From Bacteroidales bacterium (GTDB lineage Bacteria; Bacteroidota; Bacteroidia; Bacteroidales; Muribaculaceae), in contig DXXK01000052.1 in assembly GCA_019416425.1 (NCBI GenBank), positions 1 through 64,000 of the forward strand: a stretch of DNA of 64,000 nt. Direction: 5' to 3'. The stretch's first letter is position 1; each line of letters opens with the position of its first letter. Shown in pieces: positions 28,818-36,628 of the stretch. The translations under genes were made by a program, and so were the position numbers. The notes under the pieces are model-generated. The model ran no database searches, was not told where the DNA came from, and was given only the letters and a program-made list of their open reading frames with translations.

Positions 28818-28854
28818 ATGTCCTAAATTCTATTGGTTCACGATTCCGGATGTT

Positions 28855-30324
28855 TCAGAATCGGGTATAAATGAAAGCATTGTTTGTAGCGCCCACCAGC
28901 AGGGCCACACTGATGACCAGAATCGCCACGGCTATCACCGCGCGCGAGACCTGCACCACATATGCTCCGGCGGCAGTACTGCCGTTCGTGGCGATACGGT
29001 CGGCCATCTTGGCAAGCTTCGGACGGATGGGCAGACAGAACAGCAATGCGGCTACCCATAGCCAGAGGTTGTCGGTGATGACGCTCTCTACATCCAGCGG
29101 GAGTCCCTGCCATGCGCCAAGCCCGAAAAAGGCGTGGAAGAACTGTCCCAAACGGCCGAAATCGTCGAAGTAGAACAGTCCCCAGCCAATCACTATCAGA
29201 ACGATGCTGTAGATATGGAGCAGGAATCCCGGCACTTTCCATCGCAGCAGCGTGTACTTCTCAATCATGATGATGAGTCCGAAATAGAGGCCCCACACTA
29301 TGAAGTTCCAGCTGGCTCCGTGCCACATGCCTGTCAGGAACCATACAGTCATGATATTTACAGCCTGATGGCGTCGGTTGCCGCCCAGCGGGATGTAGAC
29401 GTAGTCGCGGAAGAAAGAGCCGAGGCTCATGTGCCACTTGCGCCAGAAGTCAGTCATCGACGTGCAGGTGTAGGGATGATTGAAGTTCTCGGGGAAATGG
29501 AAGCCGACGCTGCGGCCCAGTCCGATCGCCATGTCCGAGTAACCGGAGAAATCAAAGTAAATCTGGAGCGAGAAGGCGATTATGCCTACCCATGCGCCGG
29601 CGGCCGAAAGGTTGGAGATGTCGCCCGCAAGCAGCTGCGTGGCGATCTCTCCGAGGATATTGGCGAAGATCACCTTCTTGCCCAGGCCGATGAAGAAGCG
29701 GTAGGTTCCCTCCGACAGGTCGCATGCGCTGACCGTGCGGTAGTTTATCTCCTGCGCCACTGTGCCGTAGCGCACGATGGGCCCGGCTATTAGCTGCGGA
29801 AACATGGCTATATACAGCAGAAGGTCCAGGAAGTTGCGCTGCACGGGCGAGTCGTTCCTGTACACATCCACCAGGTAGGATATGGACTGGAAGATGTAGA
29901 AGCTGATTCCTATCGGCAGCGCGATGTTGGGTACAGGTACCTCCAGGCCGATGTCGTTGAGGATTCCGCTGAAGAATCCGAGGTATTTGAAGCTGCCTAA
30001 GATTGTCAGGTCCAGCACGACACCGAGGATCAGCCATGCCTTGCGCAGGCCGGGTCGTCCGGCCGAGGCTATGGATAGTCCGCAGATGTAATTGATCACC
30101 ACCGACACCAGCATCAGGAACACGTAAACCGGCTCGCCCCAGGAATAGAACACCAGGGAGAACAGCACCAGCGCCAGGTTGCGCCACATCATGGGTCGTT
30201 TCCTGGGAGTGTCGCGTTCCTCACCACGACGGTTCAGGTACTTGTCGAGCCAAGCCCCACTGCAGTAGGTCAGTATGAAGAATGGAAGGAAAACGAAAAT
30301 GAAAAGTAAATCGGAGAATACCAT
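28855..30324 (-). CDS. MBOAT-family membrane O-acyltransferase
   Basis: This 489-aa polytopic membrane protein has about 11 hydrophobic segments. AlgI/DltB-like motifs are present: PIGISFYIFQSISYLVDVYR near 140, TDFWRKWHMSLGSFFRDYVY near 298 and the catalytic-His phrase TGMWHGASWNF near 335. MBOAT proteins carry acyl groups from the cytoplasm across the membrane for sugar O-acetylation. Flanking SGNH and DHHW genes give the usual partner set. Gaps are 6 nt to the upstream gene and 37 nt to the downstream one. Confidence 0.93.
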   Translation of the reverse strand: MVFSDLLFIFVFLPFFILTYCSGAWLDKYLNRRGEERDTPRKRPMMWRNLALVLFSLVFYSWGEPVYVFLMLVSVVINYICGLSIASAGRPGLRKAWLILGVVLDLTILGSFKYLGFFSGILNDIGLEVPVPNIALPIGISFYIFQSISYLVDVYRNDSPVQRNFLDLLLYIAMFPQLIAGPIVRYGTVAQEINYRTVSACDLSEGTYRFFIGLGKKVIFANILGEIATQLLAGDISNLSAAGAWVGIIAFSLQIYFDFSGYSDMAIGLGRSVGFHFPENFNHPYTCTSMTDFWRKWHMSLGSFFRDYVYIPLGGNRRHQAVNIMTVWFLTGMWHGASWNFIVWGLYFGLIIMIEKYTLLRWKVPGFLLHIYSIVLIVIGWGLFYFDDFGRLGQFFHAFFGLGAWQGLPLDVESVITDNLWLWVAALLFCLPIRPKLAKMADRIATNGSTAAGAYVVQVSRAVIAVAILVISVALLVGATNNAFIYTRF

Positions 30325-30330
30325 CTTCTT

Positions 30331-31146
30331 TTATATTTTTGAGATGACGTAACGCGCCAGAAGTTCCGCGCCACGCGGATTGGTGTGTACGCCGTCCGAG
30401 GTATTGGTTAGGATAATTGATTCCTGTTCCTTGCGTATATCCACGTCTATATCGGGACGCAGGACTGTCAGGCCGAGCCGACGCCCTGTGTCGGCGATGA
30501 TTTCGCTGACCAGCCGGATTCGCCATACGGGTGCTTTGGTCATCTCGGCAGGTGTCATCAGCACCATCCGGGCATCGGGGAATGCCTTCCGGAGCGTGTC
30601 GCACACCAGCACGATGCTGTATTGCAGAGACGTGCATTCCGCCGGGATGACGTCCTGTGCGGAGGTCTGCCGTGTTGCGTCGAAGATTCCGGGACGTTTG
30701 TCGAAAAACCAGGCGTCGTTGGCTCCGGCATATAGGAATATAAGTTCTGGAGAGTATGATGGATCAGCCTGGGCAGCCTTGATCAGTCGCAGGGCCTGGG
30801 GGTAGAGTACGTTCTCGTCATCGAGGACCTCGGAATATGCCGAAATGTCGCCTCGTGTTGTCTTGGTGTTGGTCCATGTCGCGCCGCTGCGCGCATAGAT
30901 GTCGATATGTTTAGGATTGGCGAGTAGCTTCAGGAAATGTGTCCAGCCGCGGGGGTTCTGGCAGGAGTCGCCTCCGATCCACGACATGGAGTCGCCGAGC
31001 ACGGCCACGCGGATAGCCGACAGGTCGCTTTGACCGGCCTGTTCCGGAAGGCAGACGGACTGCTGGTGCGGCTCATGCGCTTCAGCTCCCTGTGCCATCG
31101 CCAATGTCAAGACGCATATCGCAACTATCCAAATGAGACGTCTCAT
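30331..31146 (-). CDS. SGNH/GDSL-family hydrolase, exported
   Basis: This 271-aa protein has a signal peptide (RRLIWIVAICVLTLAMAQGAEA). The SGNH blocks are visible: VAVLGDSMSW near 49 (nucleophile Ser), a Gly/Asn block in LFLYAGANDAWF near 137, and SDGVHTNPRGAELLA near 253 with the catalytic Asp and His. It probably acts as an esterase or acetyltransferase on the glycan modified by the next two genes. It is the first gene of the three-gene cassette. Its substrate is not known. Confidence 0.87.
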   Translation of the reverse strand: MRRLIWIVAICVLTLAMAQGAEAHEPHQQSVCLPEQAGQSDLSAIRVAVLGDSMSWIGGDSCQNPRGWTHFLKLLANPKHIDIYARSGATWTNTKTTRGDISAYSEVLDDENVLYPQALRLIKAAQADPSYSPELIFLYAGANDAWFFDKRPGIFDATRQTSAQDVIPAECTSLQYSIVLVCDTLRKAFPDARMVLMTPAEMTKAPVWRIRLVSEIIADTGRRLGLTVLRPDIDVDIRKEQESIILTNTSDGVHTNPRGAELLARYVISKI

Positions 31147-31496
31147 CCTATTCCTTATATTATCCTCAGTTATAATATCCTTATCTTTTCTACCTAAGAA
31201 TATTTAACGTACTTCCCAGCCAGTTTCGTTTATATACCGCACAAAAACTTCAATGATTTAATCAAAGATGCTTTATAATTGTCATTTTTATCAATCAATA
31301 TAGAATGTTTTTTGAATTTGGACCGGAAACCTTAGGGAATTTTTGAGATTTTTTCGTAATTAATATTAAATATTCGACATATTTTATGTACTTTTGTGTT
31401 TGAAAGATAGAAAACGCAGAAGAGGACGTGGTCCTCACGGTTTGAAACAACCGTCACGGAGCATATAAAAGATTAATACTCTATATTTATAACCCG
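31147..31496. other. Divergent intergenic region with pgm leader hairpins
   Basis: This 350-bp AT-rich region lies between the O-acetylation cassette (-) and the phosphohexomutase (+). TACTTTTG at 31389-31396 is a plus-strand -7 element without a clear -33. The predicted leader has two small hairpins, GAGGAC/GTCCTC (31422-31436) and ACGGTT/AACCGT (31437-31454). No riboswitch class was recognised and no minus-strand promoter was found. Confidence 0.5.
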
Positions 31497-33248
31497 ATGA
31501 GTAACGAGACATTATTGCAAGAAGTTACGGTGCGCGCCCAGAAGTGGCTCAGCCCGGAATACGACGAGGAGACTCGCAAGGAAGTACAGGCACTGCTTGA
31601 TGCCGAGGACAAGACCCCTCTGATCGAGGCCTTTTACAAGGACCTGGAGTTCGGCACAGGCGGCCTGCGCGGCATCATGGGCGTCGGCACGAACCGCATG
31701 AACCGCTACACCGTGGGTGCAGCCACCCAAGGACTTGCCAATTACCTGAAGGACTGCTTCAAGGATCTGCCGCAGATCAGCGTGGCCGTAGGCCATGACG
31801 TGCGCCACAACAGCCGCCAGTTCGCCGAACTGACTGCAGACATCTTCAGCGCAAACGGCATCAAGGTCTACCTGTTCGACGGTCCCTGCCCCACTCCCGA
31901 GGTCAGCTACGCCATCCGTAAACTGGGATGCCAGAGCGGCGTGATGGTGACGGCCAGCCACAACCCCAAGGAATACAACGGCTACAAGGCATACTGGAGC
32001 GACGGCGCCCAGATGATCGCCCCCCACGACGTCAAGACCATCGAGTACGTAAACCAGATCAAGAGCAACGACCAGATCAACTTCAACGCCAACAAGGACC
32101 TGATCCAGATCATCGGCAAGGACATCGACGAGCAGTTCCTGGCCGATATCCACACCTTGAGCCTGGATCCCGAGGCCGACAAGCGCCACAAGGACATGAA
32201 GATCGTGTACACCCCCATCCACGGCACAGGCCTGCGCCTGATGTATGACTCGCTGAAGCTATGGGGCTTCGAGAACGTGATTCATGTTCACGCACAGGAC
32301 ATCCAGGACGGCGACTTCCCCACCGTGGTCAGCCCCAATCCCGAGAACTCCGAGGCAATGCACATGGCCGTGGAGAAAGCACGCGAGACTGGTGCCAGCA
32401 TCGTGATGGCGTCCGACCCAGACGCCGACCGCGTCGGTCTGGTGGTACGCGACAAGGAAGGCAACTACCAGCTGGTCAACGGCAACCAGATCTGCATGCT
32501 CCTTATATATTACATCATCACCAAGAACGTCGAGAAGAACCTGCTGAACGGCTCCGAGTACGTGGTCAAGACCATCGTGACCACCGAGACCATCAAGCGC
32601 ATAGCCGACGCCAACGGCATCAAGTGCTTCGACTGCTTCACCGGCTTCAAGTGGATCGCCAACGTGATGCGCGAGATGGAGACCACCGGCCGTTACCTGG
32701 GCGGCGGCGAGGAGAGCTACGGTTTTCTGGCCGAGACCTTCGTGCGCGACAAGGACTCGATTTCGGCCAACTCCCTGATGGCCGAGTGCGCAGCATGGGC
32801 AGCCGACAAGGGCATGAACCTGTACGAGGTGCTGGTTGACATCTACGCCAAGTACGGATTCTCGCGCGAGCGTGGCGTCAGCGTAGTACGTCCCGGCAAG
32901 TCCGGCGCCGACGAGATCGTTGCCATGATGAAGAACTTCCGGGAGAACCCGCCCAAGAGCCTGGCCGGAAGCCCAGTGACCTGCATCAAGGACTACAGCG
33001 ACCTGAACTGCCACGACCTGAAGGGCGGAACAGTCACCAAGATGGACTTCCCCACCACCAGCAACGTGCTGCAGTTCTTCACCGAGGCCGGCGACAAGGT
33101 ATCCGTCCGTCCCTCCGGCACGGAACCAAAGATTAAGTTCTACGTCGAGGTACGCGAGGACATGAAGGACAAGGCCGACTACGAGGCAACAGTGACCAAG
33201 GCCGAGAAGCACATCGACAAGGTCTTGGAGGACTTAGGCGCGAAATAA
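31497..33248 (+). CDS. Phosphohexomutase (phosphoglucomutase/phosphomannomutase family)
   Basis: This 583-aa enzyme moves phosphate between C1 and C6 of hexoses. All four alpha-D-phosphohexomutase loops are present: the phosphoserine loop MVTASHNPKEYNGYK near 147, the metal loop ASDPDADRVG near 305, the sugar loop GGGEESYGF near 403 and the phosphate loop RPSGTEPKIKFY near 540. Length and GGLRG phrase near 55 fit the long Bacteroidota/PgcA type that acts on glucose-1-P. It supplies sugar nucleotides for envelope synthesis. The flavin reductase gene follows after 10 nt. Confidence 0.95.
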   Translation: MSNETLLQEVTVRAQKWLSPEYDEETRKEVQALLDAEDKTPLIEAFYKDLEFGTGGLRGIMGVGTNRMNRYTVGAATQGLANYLKDCFKDLPQISVAVGHDVRHNSRQFAELTADIFSANGIKVYLFDGPCPTPEVSYAIRKLGCQSGVMVTASHNPKEYNGYKAYWSDGAQMIAPHDVKTIEYVNQIKSNDQINFNANKDLIQIIGKDIDEQFLADIHTLSLDPEADKRHKDMKIVYTPIHGTGLRLMYDSLKLWGFENVIHVHAQDIQDGDFPTVVSPNPENSEAMHMAVEKARETGASIVMASDPDADRVGLVVRDKEGNYQLVNGNQICMLLIYYIITKNVEKNLLNGSEYVVKTIVTTETIKRIADANGIKCFDCFTGFKWIANVMREMETTGRYLGGGEESYGFLAETFVRDKDSISANSLMAECAAWAADKGMNLYEVLVDIYAKYGFSRERGVSVVRPGKSGADEIVAMMKNFRENPPKSLAGSPVTCIKDYSDLNCHDLKGGTVTKMDFPTTSNVLQFFTEAGDKVSVRPSGTEPKIKFYVEVREDMKDKADYEATVTKAEKHIDKVLEDLGAK

Positions 33249-33258
33249 ACCCCGCACA

Positions 33259-33837
33259 ATGGGCAAACTGAACTGGAAGGCAGGCACCATGGTATATCCA
33301 TTGCCTGCCGCCCTTGTCTCAGCGGGGGCCACTCCTCAGGAATGGAACCTTCTCACCGTGGCGTGGATAGGCACCGTCTGCTCCGACCCCGCAATGCTCA
33401 GTATCTCCGTGCGTCCGGAACGACACACGTTCCCGCTGATAATGCGCAACATGGAGTTCACCGTCAACCTCACCACCGTCGACATGGCCCGCGCCACGGA
33501 CTGGTGCGGCGTGCGAAGCGGCGTCGACTTCGACAAATGGAAGGAGACCGGCCTGACACCGATGCCTGGCGTCAAGGTGAAGTCTCCCACCGTGGAGCAG
33601 AGTCCCGTCAGCATCGAATGCCGCGTCAAGTCGTCGGTGGACTTAGGGTCGCACACCATGATCATCGGCCAGGTGCTGAACGTCCGCGCCGACGAGCGGT
33701 ACATGGACCCCGAGACCGGACGCTTCATGATGGAGAAGGCCAACCTGTTGGTATATGTCCACGGCCATTACTACGCTCTGGGCGAGATGATCGGCAAGTT
33801 CGGATTCTCAGTGCAGGGACAGAAGAAAAAGTCCTGA
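33259..33837 (+). CDS. Flavin reductase-like FMN-binding protein
   Basis: This 192-aa protein fits the flavin reductase/flavoredoxin family. It shows the N-terminal VYPLPAALVSAG, then WIGTVCSDPAMLSISVRPERHTFPLI (FMN phosphate and ring contacts) and EFTVNL. The Cys in VCSDP is notable. It probably binds FMN and transfers electrons from NAD(P)H or a redox partner. It is 10 nt from the mutase gene and probably co-transcribed. The physiological partner is unknown. Confidence 0.88.
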   Translation: MGKLNWKAGTMVYPLPAALVSAGATPQEWNLLTVAWIGTVCSDPAMLSISVRPERHTFPLIMRNMEFTVNLTTVDMARATDWCGVRSGVDFDKWKETGLTPMPGVKVKSPTVEQSPVSIECRVKSSVDLGSHTMIIGQVLNVRADERYMDPETGRFMMEKANLLVYVHGHYYALGEMIGKFGFSVQGQKKKS

Positions 33838-33899
33838 GACCCGGCATTCCATACACGTCAAGACCGCACGGAAACGCGCGGAAGACATATTCCATATCA

Positions 33900-33930
33900 A
33901 ATCGGATTCCACCTGTGGATTCCGATTTTT
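33900..33930 (+). terminator. Intrinsic terminator after flavin reductase
   Basis: AATCGGA...TCCGATT plus an inner TCCAC/GTGGA stem gives a 12-bp hairpin with one T-T mismatch and a 2-nt loop. It is followed by TTTTTATTTTT. Confidence 0.85.
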
Positions 33931-33949
33931 ATTTTTCATAAATTTGTCG

Positions 33950-33957
33950 TAACTTTG
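33950..33957 (+). promoter_or_regulatory. -7 element of the PBP1A gene
   Basis: TAACTTTG matches TAnnTTTG exactly, about 43 nt before the ATG. The -33 position shows only TTTT. Confidence 0.55.
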
Positions 33958-33999
33958 CAAATTAAGTAAGGCCCACCTTAAGGGCACATAGACCTACTT

Positions 34000-36489
34000 A
34001 TGGCAAACATAGACGACAACGACACCCTATACAATCTTGAGGAGGAGACCGGAGGCCGAGGAACGAAAGGACGCCGGCACGCCCGTCGCAACAGCATCAT
34101 AGTTAAGTGGATGTGGATACTGTTCCTGTCCATCGGATTCCTGATAGTGTTCCTGATGCTCCTGATCTACAACGGAGTGATCGGCTACATGCCTCCCATC
34201 GAGGAGCTGGAAGACCCGCACGACAAGCTTGCGTCGCTGGTCTACGCCTCGGACGGCTCTGAGCTGGGACGCTACTACTACGGCGCAGGCAACCGCGTCT
34301 ACACCGATTACAACGGTATTTCGCCGTACGTGATCAGCGCGCTGGTGGCCACGGAGGACGTCCGTTTCCGCGAGCACTCTGGCATCGACTTCAAGGCCCT
34401 GGGCCGTACGGCGTTCAAGACCCTCCTGATGGGCGACAAATCGTCGGGAGGCGCGTCGACAATAACCCAGCAGCTGGCCAAGCAGCTCTACTCCCAGCCC
34501 AGTTCCAACCTGTTCAAGCGCGCGTTGCAGAAGCCTATCGAGTGGATGATAGCCGTCAAGCTGGAACGGTTCTACACCAAGGACGAAATCATCAACATGT
34601 ACCTGAACCGCTTCGACTTCCTGAACAACGCAGTGGGCATCAAGACGGCCGCGAACGTCTACTTCGGCAAGGAGCCCCGCGAGCTGAAGGTGGAGGAGGC
34701 CGCCATGCTGGTGGGCATGCTCAAGAATCCCAGCTATTTCAATCCCCTGCGACACGAGGAACGCACCATAGCGCGCCGCAACACAGTCTTCGACCAGATG
34801 GTCAAGGCCGGCTTCCTTACACAAGCCGAACGCGACTCGCTGGCCAACCTGCCGTTAGGTCTGGACTATCATAAGGTTGATCACAAGGTGGGAGGCTCGC
34901 CGTACCTGCGCGAGGAAATCCGCCGACTGATGACCTCCAAGAAGCCTGAACGTCCCGACCGCAGCAAGTATCCCGACAAGTCGTCGTACCTGACGGCCAT
35001 GGGAATCTACAACACCGACTCCACAGCCTGGGAGGAGAATCCCCTGTACGGCTGGATCCTGAAGAATCCCAAGCCCGACGGCTCGTACTATAACCTATAC
35101 ACCGATGGTCTGAGGATCTACACCAGCATCGACCCGAAGATGCAGGAATACGCAGAACAGGCGGTCTACGAGCATCTTGGCGGCTACCTGCAGCCGGCCT
35201 TCGAGCGCGAGAAGCGCGGCTCGCCGACCGGTCCTTACACCACCAACACCAACGAGCTGAGCCGTGCAAGCGTGCAGCGCCTCATCAAGAACGCCATCCG
35301 GCAGACCGAGCGCTACCGCATCATGAAACAGGTCGGAGCATCGCAGGAGGAGATCGACAAGGCGTTCCACACCAAGTACACAATGGACATTTTCGCCTAC
35401 GTCAAGAAGACCGTCACGGAGAACGGCCGCTCCGTTACGCGCATAGTTCCCGGCACCAAGACCGTGGAGATGACTCCGTACGATTCGCTGCTGTACATGA
35501 AGACCATACTTCGCACGGGCCTGATGAGCATGGACCCCGCCTCAGGTTATGTCAAGGCATACGTGGGCGGTCCAGACTTCACGCACTTCCAGTACGACAT
35601 GGTGTCGCGCGGGCGCCGTCAGATCGGTTCGACGGCCAAGCCCTTCCTGTACACCCTGGCGATGGAACAGGACTACACCCCCTGCTCCATGTTCAGCAAC
35701 ACCCAGCCGGTGTTCGGCAACTGGGCGCCACGTAACTCAAGCAGCGCACGTGTGGGCCAGATGGTGGACCTGCGCTGGGCCCTGACCAACTCCAACAACT
35801 GGATCTCGGCACGTCTGATACACGAGCTGACGCCCGGCGCGCTGGCCAACAAGATGCGCATGTTCGGAATCACCGGTCATATCGACCCTGTGCTGCCGCT
35901 GTGCCTCGGAACGGTCGACGTCCCCGTGGGCCAGATGGTGGGAGCCTTCACCGCATTCGCCAACCAGGGCATCCGCACCGATCCCGTGTTCGTGACACGC
36001 ATCGAGGACAACCAGGGCAACCTGATATACTCGGCCGTGCCGCACCGCACGGAGGTGATGAGCGAGGACGCATACTACAAGATTGTCTCCATCCTGCTCA
36101 ACGTGGTGGACAGCGGTACGGGCGCAAGCCTCCGCAGCCGCTACAACATCCGCGCCGAGATGGGAGGCAAGACCGGTACCACCAACTCCAACTCCGACTC
36201 CTGGTTCATGGCGTTCACGCCCGAGCTGGTGACCGGCGTCTGGGTCGGTGGCGAGGAACGATACATACACTTCAACACCATGGCATTCGGCCAGGGCGCA
36301 CGCGCGGCACTGCCTATCTACGGCCTGTATATGCAGAAGGTCTACGGCGACAAGACGCTGCCCTACTCCCAGGACACCAAGTTCGGGTTCCCAGAGGGCT
36401 TCGCTCCTTGCGACGGCGACGACTCGCCTTATACGTCGACCGTCGTGGATACCGAGCCTGAGGATACCGGAATCGGCGTGTTTGAATAA
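34000..36489 (+). CDS. Class A penicillin-binding protein 1A
   Basis: This 829-aa bifunctional enzyme polymerises glycan strands and crosslinks peptides of peptidoglycan. A basic cytoplasmic tail and one membrane helix (about 36-60) anchor it. The GT51 domain shows TEDVRFREHSGIDF near 117 and GGASTITQQLAKQLY near 151. The transpeptidase has the SxxK nucleophile in GSTAKPF near 545, SxN in TNSNNWIS near 596 and KTG in GGKTGTTNSNSDSW near 724. The order and length are typical. It is a single gene with its own promoter and no partner gene nearby. Confidence 0.97.
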   Translation: MANIDDNDTLYNLEEETGGRGTKGRRHARRNSIIVKWMWILFLSIGFLIVFLMLLIYNGVIGYMPPIEELEDPHDKLASLVYASDGSELGRYYYGAGNRVYTDYNGISPYVISALVATEDVRFREHSGIDFKALGRTAFKTLLMGDKSSGGASTITQQLAKQLYSQPSSNLFKRALQKPIEWMIAVKLERFYTKDEIINMYLNRFDFLNNAVGIKTAANVYFGKEPRELKVEEAAMLVGMLKNPSYFNPLRHEERTIARRNTVFDQMVKAGFLTQAERDSLANLPLGLDYHKVDHKVGGSPYLREEIRRLMTSKKPERPDRSKYPDKSSYLTAMGIYNTDSTAWEENPLYGWILKNPKPDGSYYNLYTDGLRIYTSIDPKMQEYAEQAVYEHLGGYLQPAFEREKRGSPTGPYTTNTNELSRASVQRLIKNAIRQTERYRIMKQVGASQEEIDKAFHTKYTMDIFAYVKKTVTENGRSVTRIVPGTKTVEMTPYDSLLYMKTILRTGLMSMDPASGYVKAYVGGPDFTHFQYDMVSRGRRQIGSTAKPFLYTLAMEQDYTPCSMFSNTQPVFGNWAPRNSSSARVGQMVDLRWALTNSNNWISARLIHELTPGALANKMRMFGITGHIDPVLPLCLGTVDVPVGQMVGAFTAFANQGIRTDPVFVTRIEDNQGNLIYSAVPHRTEVMSEDAYYKIVSILLNVVDSGTGASLRSRYNIRAEMGGKTGTTNSNSDSWFMAFTPELVTGVWVGGEERYIHFNTMAFGQGARAALPIYGLYMQKVYGDKTLPYSQDTKFGFPEGFAPCDGDDSPYTSTVVDTEPEDTGIGVFE

Positions 36490-36628
36490 TTTATGACCCG
36501 ATAGGCGATTTTTACAACCTAAAATTTGGTCATTTGACGCTAAAAGACTATTTTAGCGGCTAATTAAGGAAATCTATCCGTAATTGTCCACGGACAAGCC
36601 ACGGAACTTACTTTTAATACCAAGAAAC

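Noticed and set aside
31400..31496. Riboswitch in the phosphohexomutase leader
   Set aside because: Only two small simple hairpins are present. The leader of about 95 nt lacks the conserved core of any riboswitch I know.
36537..36560. Hairpin CGCTAAAA/TTTTAGCG between PBP1A and the carboxyltransferase gene as terminator
   Set aside because: The stem is AT-rich and is not followed by a T run, so I do not call it a terminator.
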